NCBI RefSeq assembly: GCF_000482705.1
Contig: NZ_AXWO01000003.1
Coordinates: forward strand, 62,001-126,000
Direction: 5' to 3'
DNA length: 64,000 nt
Origin: Glycomyces arizonensis DSM 44726
GTDB lineage: Bacteria > Actinomycetota > Actinomycetes > Mycobacteriales > Micromonosporaceae
The position numbers were made by a program, and so were the translations under genes. The notes under the pieces are model-generated. The model worked only from the letters and a program-made list of their open reading frames with translations. It did not search any database and had not been told where the DNA came from. Shown here in pieces: positions 27,416 to 37,243 of this stretch (positions within the stretch are counted from its first letter, which is position 1; each line of letters begins with the position of its first letter).

Positions 27416-29169
27416 CCACCGAACTGCCCGTCGCGGGGACCCGCCAGGTGCGGGCCGCCTTCGTCTCCCTGCTCGGCGCCGAACGCCGCCGCGTCCTCCT
27501 CGGCGTCGCCCTCCACGTCGCCGCCGCCGGAGCGGGCGCCGCCGCGCCGCTGCTCATGGGCCGCATGATCGACGACCTCACCGCCGGGGCCACGATCGAC
27601 GACATGGACCGCCTCGCGCTCGGCCTGGCCGCCGCCATCGCCGCCGCGCTCGTCCTCACCTGGGCGGCCGGGTACACCGTCGACCGCGTCGGCGAGCTGC
27701 TCTCGGCCCGCCTGCGGGAGGACTTCATCGCCCGCTGCCTCAGATTGCCCCCGCACCTGGCCGAGCAGGCCGGCTCGGGCGACCTCATGACCCGCTCCAC
27801 CATCGACGTCCCCGAGGCCGGGAACCTCGTGCGCGACACCGCCCCCTGGGCGGCCACCGCCGTCCTCACCTCACTTGTCTACATCGGAGCGATGGCGTGG
27901 GCGAGCCCGCTGCTGGCGCTCTGCGTCCTGCTCGCCGCGCCGCCGATCGCCGTGGGCGCCCGCTGGTACCTGGGGCGCGCCCGCGCCGGGTACCTCGCCG
28001 AGCGCCGCGCCGAGTCCGCCATGGGCGACGCCGTGGCCGCCACCGCCGACGGCGCCCGCACCGCCGAGCTCTACGGCCTCGCGCCCAATCGCCGCCGCGT
28101 CGCCCACGACGCCATCTCCCGCCACTGGGGCGCCACCCGGTACACGCTCTACCTGCGCAGCATGTACTTCCTGAGCCTGGAGAGCTCCTACGTGCTGCCC
28201 ACCGCCGGCGTCCTCGTGTTCGGCGCGGCCCTGTACTTCGGCGACGCGATCACCATCGGCGCGGTCGCCTCCTGCGCGGTCCTGTCCCGCCAGGCGGTCG
28301 CCCCGCTCAACAACCTGCTCATGATGGTCGAACGCGTCCAGCGCGGCTTCGCCTCGCTCGCCCGCGTCGAAGGCGTCGGCCAGGCCCTCGCCGACGAGCC
28401 GCGCGCCTCCGAGGCCGAACCGTCCGGCGGCGAGGTCGCCCTGCGCGGCGTCCGCTTCGCCTACCCGGGCGGCCGCGACGTCCTCCACGGCGTCGACCTC
28501 ACCGTCCCGGTCGGCGAGCGCCTCGCCGTCGTCGGCCCCTCGGGCGCCGGGAAGTCCACGCTGGCGCGTCTCATCGCCGGGATCGACCCGCCGGGCTCCG
28601 GCGCCGTCGAGGTCGGCGGCGCCGACATCGCCGCGATGCCCCTCGACCGGCGCCGCCGCCACGTCACCCTCGTCACCCAAGAGCACCACGTGTTCACCGC
28701 GACGCTGCGCGAGAACCTCGCCCTGGCCAGGCCGGGCGCGTCCGACGCCGAACTCGAGGCGGCGCTCGACGCGGTCGGCGCCGCCTGGGCCACGGCCCTG
28801 CCGGAAGGGCTCGACACCGAGCTGGGCGGCACCGCCGACGAGCTCGACGCCGCCTCGGCGCAGCAGATCGCGCTGGCCCGCATCGTCCTGGCCGACCCCG
28901 ACGTGGTGATCCTCGACGAGGCCACCGCCATGCTCGACCCGCGCGCCGCCCGCGACACCGAACGCGCCCTCGCCGCCGTCCTCGACGGCCGCACTGTGAT
29001 AGGCATCGCGCACCGGCTCCACACCGCCCATGACGCCGACCGCATCGCCGTCGTCGAGGACGGCCGCGTCACCGAGCTCGGCAGCCACGACCAGCTCCTC
29101 GACCGCGGCGGCGCCTACGCGCGGCTGTGGCACGGCTGGCAGGGGAGCGGGTCTCCGCCCGCGGCTTAA
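27412..29169 (+). CDS. ABC exporter half-transporter, first pair, subunit B (intact Walker motifs, degenerate signature)
   Basis: This 585-residue protein has a six-helix membrane domain and a nucleotide-binding domain. Walker A GPSGAGKST (G375-T383), Q-loop VTLVTQEHHVF, Walker B VVILDEATAMLDP (E503) and switch IAHRLHT (H534) are intact, but the LSGGQ position reads LDAASAQQIAL (about 478-487), so the signature is lost. The losses exactly complement subunit A: Walker A, Walker B and His from B plus the signature from A make one complete ATP site, and the other site lacks both halves. ATG at 27412 overlaps the subunit A stop. Confidence 0.9.
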   Translation: MTTELPVAGTRQVRAAFVSLLGAERRRVLLGVALHVAAAGAGAAAPLLMGRMIDDLTAGATIDDMDRLALGLAAAIAAALVLTWAAGYTVDRVGELLSARLREDFIARCLRLPPHLAEQAGSGDLMTRSTIDVPEAGNLVRDTAPWAATAVLTSLVYIGAMAWASPLLALCVLLAAPPIAVGARWYLGRARAGYLAERRAESAMGDAVAATADGARTAELYGLAPNRRRVAHDAISRHWGATRYTLYLRSMYFLSLESSYVLPTAGVLVFGAALYFGDAITIGAVASCAVLSRQAVAPLNNLLMMVERVQRGFASLARVEGVGQALADEPRASEAEPSGGEVALRGVRFAYPGGRDVLHGVDLTVPVGERLAVVGPSGAGKSTLARLIAGIDPPGSGAVEVGGADIAAMPLDRRRRHVTLVTQEHHVFTATLRENLALARPGASDAELEAALDAVGAAWATALPEGLDTELGGTADELDAASAQQIALARIVLADPDVVILDEATAMLDPRAARDTERALAAVLDGRTVIGIAHRLHTAHDADRIAVVEDGRVTELGSHDQLLDRGGAYARLWHGWQGSGSPPAA

Positions 29170-29209
29170 TCGTTTGTGGGATGTCGGAGGCGTACTTTAC
29201 GGTCGTCAA

Positions 29210-30979
29210 GTGAGGTTCCTCCGCGCTCCCGATCTCCCACTCGAAGACCCCGAATCCCCGGACGGTTCGAGCGGTGTTCCCACGCCGAACGGAGTGAGGC
29301 GTACATTGGCACGGCGCCCGCCGCCGACGACGCCGTGGCGGTACTTCCTGTGGCTCGCCACCCGCCGCAAGGGGCTCATGGCCGCCGCGCTGGTGACCTC
29401 CGCGATCGCCCTCGGCGGGCTGCCGATCCTGCCGTACTTCCTCACCGGCGCGGTCGACAACGGCCTCGCCGAGCGCGACTGGGGCGCCCTCGCCGCCTGG
29501 ACCGGCGGCCTCGTCGGCGCCGGGTTCGTCTCCGCCGCCGCGATCGTGTGGTCGCACCGCCTCACCGTGTACTGGCGCATGGACGCCGCCTACCGGACCC
29601 TCCAGCTCGCCACCCGCAAGGTCAACGGCCTCGGCGACGAGCTGCGCCGCAAGGTCACCACCGGGCAGGTCGTCTCCGTCGGCGCCACCGACGTCCGCCG
29701 CATCGCCGAGGCCGTCGACGGCCTCTCGCCGCTCGTCGGCTGCGCCGTGGGCCTCATCGCCGTCGGCCTCCTGCTGTTCAACACCTCGGTCACCCTCGGG
29801 CTGACGATCTTCATCGGCGTGTTCGCCGTCGGCCTCATCACCGGGCCGCTGCTCACGCGGCTCCAGGCCCGCCAGCAGGCCTACCGCGACCGCATCGGCG
29901 ACATCACCGACCGCTCCTCCGACATCGTCTCGGGCCTGCGCGTCCTGCGCGGCATCGGCGGCGAGCGCCGCTTCAGCGCCTCCTACCGCGTCGACTCCCA
30001 GGAGCTGCGCAAGGCCGGATACAAGGTCGCCGGGCCCCAGGCCTGGCTCAATGCCCTCGGCGAGGGCACGCCCGCGATCCTCCTCGGCGTCGTCGTCTGG
30101 ATCGCCGGGCGCCAGGTCGCCTCCGGCCAGATCACGCCCGGCCAGATGGTCGCCGCGTTCGGCTACACCAGCGCCATGCTGCTGCCCGTCCACTGGCTCA
30201 TCGGCACCTCCTACCGCATCATCGAGGGCCGCGTGGCCTGCGGCAAGGTCTGCAAGCTCCTCAATGTGCCCTCCCGGCCCGCCCCCGAGCACCCACAGGC
30301 GGGGCCCGAGGCCGGCGCCGACCTCCACGACCCCGAATCGGGGCTCACCGTCGGCGGCGGGGAGCTGATCGCCGTCGCCTCCGCCGAGTCCGGCCAGGTC
30401 GCCGACCTGTTCGACCGGCTCGGCGGCTACACCGACGCCGAGGCCCGCTTCGGCGGCGTCCCGGTGTCCGACATGGACCGCGACGAGCTGCGGCGTCGCG
30501 TCCTCGTCGCCGAGCACGACGCCTACCTGTTCGCCGGGACGGTCGCCGCCGTCATCGGCGCGCGTGAGGGCGCCGACCGCGTCGCCAAGGCCGTCGACGC
30601 CGCCAGCGCCGGTGACGTCGTCGAGGCCCTCCCCGACGGCCTCGACACCGAACTCGACAACCAGGTGAGGACCCTCTCGGGCGGGCAGCGCCAGCGGCTG
30701 CGACTCGCCCGCGCCCTCGCCGCCGACACCGAGATCCTGCTGCTGCACGAGCCGACCTCGGCCGTGGACTCCCACACCGAGGCCCGCATCGCAGGCCGGC
30801 TCGCGGCCGCCCGCACCGGGAAGGCCACCGCCGTCGCCACCACCTCGCCGCTGTGGCTCGGCCGCGCCGACAAGGTCGCGTTCGTCCAGAACGGCAAGGT
30901 CGTCGCCGTCGGCACCCACCACGAACTGGACGAGCAGCGGCCCGACTACCGCGCGCTCGTCACCCGGGAGGCCGAATGA
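29210..30979 (+). CDS. ABC exporter half-transporter, second pair, subunit A (degenerate ATP-binding motifs)
   Basis: This 589-residue paralogue of the gene at 25676 starts similarly (VRFLRAPDLPLEDP versus VNPLRAPDLPVADP), which supports GTG at 29210 over longer frames. Signature LSGGQRQRLRLARAL (L489-Q493) is intact. Walker A is again missing (GELIAVASAESGQVADLF), the Q-loop Gln is replaced (VAEHDAYL), Walker B reads LLLHEPTSAVDS and the switch His is absent (VATTSPLWLG). The same set of losses in both A subunits shows the state is inherited, not an error. No clear Shine-Dalgarno; TACTTT 13 bp upstream hints at a leaderless start. Stop overlaps subunit B (ATGA). Confidence 0.88.
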   Translation: MRFLRAPDLPLEDPESPDGSSGVPTPNGVRRTLARRPPPTTPWRYFLWLATRRKGLMAAALVTSAIALGGLPILPYFLTGAVDNGLAERDWGALAAWTGGLVGAGFVSAAAIVWSHRLTVYWRMDAAYRTLQLATRKVNGLGDELRRKVTTGQVVSVGATDVRRIAEAVDGLSPLVGCAVGLIAVGLLLFNTSVTLGLTIFIGVFAVGLITGPLLTRLQARQQAYRDRIGDITDRSSDIVSGLRVLRGIGGERRFSASYRVDSQELRKAGYKVAGPQAWLNALGEGTPAILLGVVVWIAGRQVASGQITPGQMVAAFGYTSAMLLPVHWLIGTSYRIIEGRVACGKVCKLLNVPSRPAPEHPQAGPEAGADLHDPESGLTVGGGELIAVASAESGQVADLFDRLGGYTDAEARFGGVPVSDMDRDELRRRVLVAEHDAYLFAGTVAAVIGAREGADRVAKAVDAASAGDVVEALPDGLDTELDNQVRTLSGGQRQRLRLARALAADTEILLLHEPTSAVDSHTEARIAGRLAAARTGKATAVATTSPLWLGRADKVAFVQNGKVVAVGTHHELDEQRPDYRALVTREAE

Positions 30980-32865
30980 GCACCGCCAGCGTGAGCACCA
31001 GAACCGCGCCGCCGATGAAGAGCGGACGGCTCCCGGTCGCGGGGCGCGCCGAGACGAGGCGCGCGTTCGCGCAGCTGCTGCTGTCCGAGAAGGGCCGCGT
31101 CGCCGGGGCCATCGGCCTCCACCTCGTGGCCGCCGTCGCCGCCGCGGTCGCCCCGCTGCTGCTCGGCGAGATCATCGACGGCCTCGCCGCGGGCGGCGGC
31201 GTCGAGGGCGTCGACCGGCTCGCCGTCGGCATCGCGGTCTCCTGCGTCGCCGTCGTCGTCTTCACCTGGGCCGGGACGTACGTCGCCCACCGGCTCGGCG
31301 AGCGGCTCTCGGCGCGCATGCGGGAGCAGTTCGTCGACCGGTGCCTGCGCCTGCCGATGCCCGTCGTCGAGCGCGCCGGCTCGGGCGACCTCATGACCCG
31401 CTCCTCGGCCGACGTCCCCGAGGCCGGGGCCCTGTTCCGCGACGGCGTCCCGCAGGTCACCGTCTCGATCCTCAAGGTCCTCGTGTTCCTCGGCGCGATG
31501 TTCTGGGTCAGCCCCCTGCTGGGACTGTGCATGCTGGTGGCCGTCCCGCCGATCGCCACCGGCACCCGCTGGTACCTCAAGCGCGCCAGGCACGGGTATC
31601 TCCGCGAGCGCGAGACCGAGTCCGAGATCGGCGACACCATCGCCGCCTCCGCCGACGGCGCCCGCACCACCGAGGCCTACCGGCTCGAAGACCAGCGCCG
31701 CCGCGCCGGTGACGACACCGTCGCCGCGTCGTGGGGCGCGGTCCGGTACACGCTGTTCCTGCGGACCGTGTTCTTCCCGTTCCTGGACGGCACCTATGCG
31801 CTCCCGACCGCCGCGGTCCTGCTCGTGGGCGGCGCCTTCTACTTCGACGGCGCCGTCAGCCTCGGCATGGTCGCCAGCTGCGCCGTCCTGACCCGCCAGA
31901 TCATGTTCCCGCTGGACCACATCCTGATGTGGATCGAGCGCGTCCAGCGCGGCGCCGCCGCCCTGGCCCGCATCGAAGGCGTCGCCGACGCCGAAGGCTC
32001 CGAGGACGGCGCCACCGCCGAGCGGCCCGCCGACGGGACCGTGGAGCTGCGCGGCGTCCGCTACGCCTACCCGACCGGCGGCGACGTCCTCCACGGCGTG
32101 AGCCTCCACGTCCCCGCCGGAGAGCGCTTCGCCGTCGTCGGGCCCTCGGGGGCGGGCAAGTCCACGCTGGCGCGGCTCGTGTCCGGCGCGGACGTCCCCC
32201 GCGAGGGCACCGTCCACATCGGCGGCGTCGACGTCGCCGCGCTTCCGCTGGACGTGCGGCGCGGGCGCGTCACGCTGGTGACCCAGGAGCACCACGTGTT
32301 CACGGCGACCCTGCGCGACAACCTCGTCCTCGCCAAGGACGAGGCGGGCGACGACGAGCTGGAGTCCGCGTTGGCCGCCGTCGGCGCCGACTGGGCCTTC
32401 GACCTGCCCGAGGGGCTCGACACGCGGCTGGGCGGCACCGCCAGGGAACTCGACGCGGCCTCGGCGCAGCAGATCGCGCTGGCGCGGATCATCCTGGCCG
32501 ACCCCGACGTGGTGATCCTCGACGAGGCGACGGCGATGCTCGACCCGCGCGCCGCCCGCGACACCGAGCGGGCGCTGGGCGCGGTCCTGGAGGGCCGCAC
32601 CGTCATCGCGATCGCGCACCGGCTCCACACCGCTCATGACGCCGACCGCATCGCCGTCGTCGAGCAGGGAGTCGTGGCCGAACTGGGCAGCCACGACGAG
32701 CTCATCGCCCGCGACGGCCACTATGCGGATCTGTGGAGGGCCTGGCATGGGGAGCCTGTGAGCCATGAATTGGCTCAGGATGGGGAACCGGTGAGCCATG
32801 AATTGGCTCAGGATGCCGAGCCCGTGGGCCATGAGCTGGGCGAGGACGCCGCGACCGCCCGCTGA
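30976..32865 (+). CDS. ABC exporter half-transporter, second pair, subunit B, with repeated C-terminal tail
   Basis: This 629-residue paralogue of the gene at 27412 has an exporter membrane domain plus a nucleotide-binding domain. Walker A GPSGAGKST (G389-T397, Lys395), Q-loop VTLVTQEHHVF, Walker B VVILDEATAMLDP and IAHRLHT are intact; the signature position again reads LDAASAQQIAL. The C-terminus is extended by three copies of an 11-residue unit (GEPVSHELAQD twice, then AEPVGHELGED), absent in the first-pair B subunit. ATG at 30976 overlaps the A stop. A terminator follows 8 bp after the stop. Confidence 0.9.
   Translation: MSTASVSTRTAPPMKSGRLPVAGRAETRRAFAQLLLSEKGRVAGAIGLHLVAAVAAAVAPLLLGEIIDGLAAGGGVEGVDRLAVGIAVSCVAVVVFTWAGTYVAHRLGERLSARMREQFVDRCLRLPMPVVERAGSGDLMTRSSADVPEAGALFRDGVPQVTVSILKVLVFLGAMFWVSPLLGLCMLVAVPPIATGTRWYLKRARHGYLRERETESEIGDTIAASADGARTTEAYRLEDQRRRAGDDTVAASWGAVRYTLFLRTVFFPFLDGTYALPTAAVLLVGGAFYFDGAVSLGMVASCAVLTRQIMFPLDHILMWIERVQRGAAALARIEGVADAEGSEDGATAERPADGTVELRGVRYAYPTGGDVLHGVSLHVPAGERFAVVGPSGAGKSTLARLVSGADVPREGTVHIGGVDVAALPLDVRRGRVTLVTQEHHVFTATLRDNLVLAKDEAGDDELESALAAVGADWAFDLPEGLDTRLGGTARELDAASAQQIALARIILADPDVVILDEATAMLDPRAARDTERALGAVLEGRTVIAIAHRLHTAHDADRIAVVEQGVVAELGSHDELIARDGHYADLWRAWHGEPVSHELAQDGEPVSHELAQDAEPVGHELGEDAATAR
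32749..32847 (+). repeat. 33-bp tandem repeat, three in-frame copies in an ABC exporter gene
   Basis: Units at 32749-32781, 32782-32814 and 32815-32847. Units 1 and 2 differ at only two bases, unit 3 is diverged. Each encodes 11 residues, so the frame is kept. This points to recent expansion of the protein tail. Confidence 0.9.
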
Positions 32866-33613
32866 GACGAAATCGGGCCCCGAGCTTTCGCCCGGGGCCC
32901 GTCACTGGCTCGAGAACACCACCACAAGTCGGAACACCCACCGACTCGTTATTAGCAAGGAAACAGAAAGGAAACCAGGAAACCCGTTCCGAACCAGTGA
33001 TAGCAATCATAGACCACGATCGGAGCATTTTGAAGGGGCCTCTGGTCCCCGTTTCAGCATGCGGTCTTCGCGCTGGTCGACGGCCCGAGACCCGTGAGCG
33101 CGGCACTGCTGCGCGATAGCCGGCGGGGCCTTGCCTCCCAACGGAACCGGTGGTCGAGGGACCGGGACATCGGTTGCACACCGATCGGTAACAGTTCGGT
33201 ATCGCACGTTGCGCGGGCCACGTTTTCGCGGCTCGAAGCGGTGAGCCCAAAACCACATAATTCGCGAACCGCGATGAAACGCCCGTGTCGTCTGAGGCGG
33301 ATGGGGCCGGTCTCGGCTCTCCCGTCACATCGGTCACAGCGAGTGAGGGTTGCGCCGTGCCGCGGCGCCCTCCGCAGCGGCCCCGATCCGACCGTGCCGC
33401 CGTACGGCGCACCGTTTCCGCCGCGCGGCGCGGCGGCTCGCCGCCTTCCGCTCGGCGGCGAGCCCGGGGCCGCTTCCGCCGCCGCGCCGCATTGCGGCTC
33501 CGCCGCTGCGCAACGCGGCTCCTCCGCGACCAGGGCCGCCGACCGACTCCGCCGCGCACGACCTAGACTCGATAAGTCTTCCCGCAGCTAGAAACCGTTA
33601 GGAAACACCTGTC
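32866..33613. other. 748-bp gene-free stretch between ABC exporters and gatC
   Basis: Starts with a strong terminator (32874-32901), then about 150 bp of lower-GC sequence (about 32930-33030), and ends with a very GC-rich block (about 33350-33560) of short inverted GCCGCC/GGCGGC-type words. Frames through the last block encode Arg/Ala/Pro-rich sequence with no plausible start site. The gatC promoter presumably lies near 33560-33600. No RNA gene is recognisable. Confidence 0.45.
32874..32901 (+). terminator. terminator after the ABC exporter cluster
   Basis: Eight-bp stem CGGGCCCC (32874-32881) with its complement at 32894-32901 and a loop containing CTTTCG; located 9 bp after the last exporter stop. 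Confidence 0.75.
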
Positions 33614-33913
33614 GTGAGTACGATTTCACGCGAGGAAGTCGCGCACCTGGCGCGACTGGCCCGCCTCGAAGTCACCGATGACGAACTCGACGCCTTCGCC
33701 GGGCAGCTCGACGTCATCCTCGAATCGATGAAGACCCTCGGCGAGGTCGACACCGAAGGCGTCCAGCCGACCTCGCACGCGGTGCCCCTGGTGAACGTGT
33801 TCCGGGAAGACCAGCCTCGGCCATCGCTGCCGCGCGACGCCGTCCTCGCGGGCGGTCCCGACACCGTCGAGGACCGCTTCCGCGTTCCGCGCATTCTGGA
33901 CGAGGAGGAGTAG
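33614..33913 (+). CDS. gatC: glutamyl/aspartyl-tRNA amidotransferase subunit C
   Basis: This 99-residue GatC stabilises the GatAB complex that converts Glu-tRNA(Gln) and Asp-tRNA(Asn) to Gln- and Asn-tRNA. Typical sequence: [34 protein letters not shown], then the [18 protein letters not shown] segment that wraps GatA. GTG start at 33614. First gene of the gatC-gatA-gatB operon, 2 bp before gatA. Length and motifs are ordinary. Confidence 0.97.
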   Translation: MSTISREEVAHLARLARLEVTDDELDAFAGQLDVILESMKTLGEVDTEGVQPTSHAVPLVNVFREDQPRPSLPRDAVLAGGPDTVEDRFRVPRILDEEE

Positions 33914-33915
33914 AC

Positions 33916-35418
<1,503 letters not shown>

Positions 35419-35426
35419 TAGCCGAG

Positions 35427-36914
35427 ATGACGAAACTCAACACCTACGACGCCGCCGTGGCCGCCTTCGAGCCGGTCCTCGGCCTGGAGACCCACGTCGA
35501 GCTCGACACGGCCACCAAGATGTTCTGCGGCTGCGCGACGACGTTCGGCGCCGAGCCCAACACGCAGGTCTGCCCGGTCTGCCTGGCCCTGCCCGGCGCC
35601 CTGCCGGTGGCCAACAAGGCCGCCGTCGAGGCCACCATGAAGATCGGCCTCGCCCTGAACTGCCGCATCGCCGAGTGGACCCGGTTCGCCAGGAAGAACT
35701 ACTTCTACCCGGACATGCCGAAGAACTTCCAGACCAGCCAGTACGAGGAGCCGCTCTGCGAGGACGGCTACGTCGACGTCGTCGTCGAGGGCAAGCCCTA
35801 CCGCGTCGAGATCGAGCGCGTCCACCTCGAGGAGGACACCGGCAAGACCCTCCACGTCGGCGGCGCCACCGGGCGCATCCACGGCGCCACCGAGTCCCTC
35901 GTGGACTACAACCGCGCCGGGATCCCCCTGGTCGAGATCGTGACCAGGCCCGTGCCGGGCACCGGCGCGCTCGCCCCCGAGGTCGCGCGCGCCTACGTCA
36001 CCGAGCTGCGCGACATCGTCCGCTCCCTGGGCGTCTCCGACGTCCGCATGGAGCAAGGATCGATGCGCTGCGACGTCAACGTCTCGCTGAACCGTCCCGG
36101 CGACGAGTGGGGCACCCGCACCGAGACCAAGAACGTCAACTCGCTGCGCAGCGTCGAACGCGCCGTGCGCTACGAGGTCCGCCGCCAGTCCGCGCTGCTG
36201 GAGGCGGGGGACAAGATCCTCCAGGAGACCCGCCACTTCCACGAGACCACCGGCGAGACCAGCCCGGGTCGCTCCAAAGAGGAGGCCACCGACTACCGGT
36301 ACTTCCCCGAGCCCGACCTGGCCGTCATGGAGCCCTCGCGCGAGTGGGTCGAGGAGCTGCGCTCCAGCCTGCCCGAGCCGCCGCGCGCGCGCCGCGAGCG
36401 CCTCCAGGCCGCTTGGGGCCTGGGGGACAAGGAGATGCAGTCGGTGGTCAACGCCGACGCCGTCGCGCTCATCGAGGCCACGATCGCGGCCGGTGCGAGC
36501 GCGTCCGGCGCCGTCAAGTGGTGGCTGGGCGAACTCTCCCGGCGCGCCAACGAGTCCGGCGCCGAACTCGGCGAACTGGCCATCACCCCGATCCAGGTCG
36601 CCGAGCTCCAGGGCATGGTCGAGGACGGGCGGCTCAACGACAAGCTCGCCAGGCAGGTCATCGACGGCGTCCTCGCCGGGGAAGGCGGCCCGGCCGACGT
36701 CGCGGCCGCCCGCGGCCTGGAGGTCGTCTCCGACACCGGCGCGCTCGAGGCGGCCGTCGACGAGGCGATCGCCGCCAATCCCGCTGTGGCCGAGAAGATC
36801 CGCGGCGGCAAGCACGCCGCCGCGGGCGCCCTCATCGGCGCGGTCATGAAAGCCACCAAGGGCCAGGCCGACGCCGGGACGGTCCGCCAGATCATCCTCG
36901 ACAAGCTGAGCTGA
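35427..36914 (+). CDS. gatB: glutamyl/aspartyl-tRNA amidotransferase subunit B
   Basis: GatB is the tRNA-binding kinase subunit that phosphorylates the misacylated amino acid. This 495-residue protein has the N-terminal [18 protein letters not shown] zinc-site segment, [31 protein letters not shown] and the C-terminal YqeY-like tail domain (from about residue 350). It is the last gene of the operon and is followed by a textbook terminator. Presence of GatCAB implies an indirect pathway for Gln- and/or Asn-tRNA. Confidence 0.97.
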   Translation: MTKLNTYDAAVAAFEPVLGLETHVELDTATKMFCGCATTFGAEPNTQVCPVCLALPGALPVANKAAVEATMKIGLALNCRIAEWTRFARKNYFYPDMPKNFQTSQYEEPLCEDGYVDVVVEGKPYRVEIERVHLEEDTGKTLHVGGATGRIHGATESLVDYNRAGIPLVEIVTRPVPGTGALAPEVARAYVTELRDIVRSLGVSDVRMEQGSMRCDVNVSLNRPGDEWGTRTETKNVNSLRSVERAVRYEVRRQSALLEAGDKILQETRHFHETTGETSPGRSKEEATDYRYFPEPDLAVMEPSREWVEELRSSLPEPPRARRERLQAAWGLGDKEMQSVVNADAVALIEATIAAGASASGAVKWWLGELSRRANESGAELGELAITPIQVAELQGMVEDGRLNDKLARQVIDGVLAGEGGPADVAAARGLEVVSDTGALEAAVDEAIAANPAVAEKIRGGKHAAAGALIGAVMKATKGQADAGTVRQIILDKLS

Positions 36915-36928
36915 CCGCACGCGCGACT

Positions 36929-36956
36929 GGGCCGGATCACCAGATCCGGCCCTTTT
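36929..36956 (+). terminator. rho-independent terminator after gatB
   Basis: A perfect 10-bp stem GGGCCGGATC (36929-36938) with its complement at 36943-36952, loop ACCA and TTTT directly after. The clearest terminator in the window. Confidence 0.95.
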
Positions 36957-37083
36957 GCGTTCACCGTCCGTTCAATCCCGGTGTGACCCGCGAGTCTCCG
37001 GGAACCCCGAGGAGCGACATTGTTCACAGGATGTTGCTACCCTTGACCGCGCTAGGCGGCCGCGACCGGAGGAGGTGAGGGCC

Positions 37084-37182
37084 ATGGGCGACGACCCCGG
37101 ATCCAGTCGAGATACCGACGCGTTCCTCCCATTTTCCCTTGACCGTGCCTCGCGTCCTCTTATATTGGAGCGGACGGGCTGA
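37084..37182 (+). CDS. possible 32-residue leader peptide upstream of mgtE
   Basis: A short frame MGDDPGSSRDTDAFLPFSLD... of 32 residues is preceded by an unusually strong ribosome site (GGAGGAGGTGAG). It ends 61 bp before the mgtE ATG and overlaps the putative mgtE promoter. Its composition is not clearly protein-like. It could be a regulatory leader of a longer upstream transcript or coincidence; I keep it as a weak call because the ribosome site is so good. Confidence 0.3.
   Translation: MGDDPGSSRDTDAFLPFSLDRASRPLILERTG
37139..37166 (+). promoter_or_regulatory. sigma-70-type promoter of mgtE
   Basis: TTGACC at 37139-37144 and TATATT at 37161-37166 with 16 bp between, about 78 bp upstream of the mgtE start. 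An A/T-rich -10 hexamer is rare in this GC-rich window. A short hairpin (AGGGC-ACG-GCCCT, about 37207-37219) lies between promoter and ribosome site. Confidence 0.65.
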
Positions 37183-37243
37183 CCTGCCCTTCCTACGCGG
37201 GCTTGAGGGCACGGCCCTTTCCTCGTGTTAGGAGGTGGCTGCC

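Noticed and set aside
25676-30979. Missing Walker A motifs interpreted as frameshift or sequencing error
   Set aside because: Two independent paralogous genes share the same losses with uninterrupted frames and conserved flanking residues.
33285-33566. Arg-rich frame upstream of gatC
   Set aside because: Composition is that of translated GC repeats, there is no ribosome site, and it overlaps the region where the gatC promoter must lie.
36957-37243. Magnesium riboswitch (M-box type) upstream of mgtE
   Set aside because: The conserved core segments of the class were not recognisable; only a promoter and a small stem are seen.
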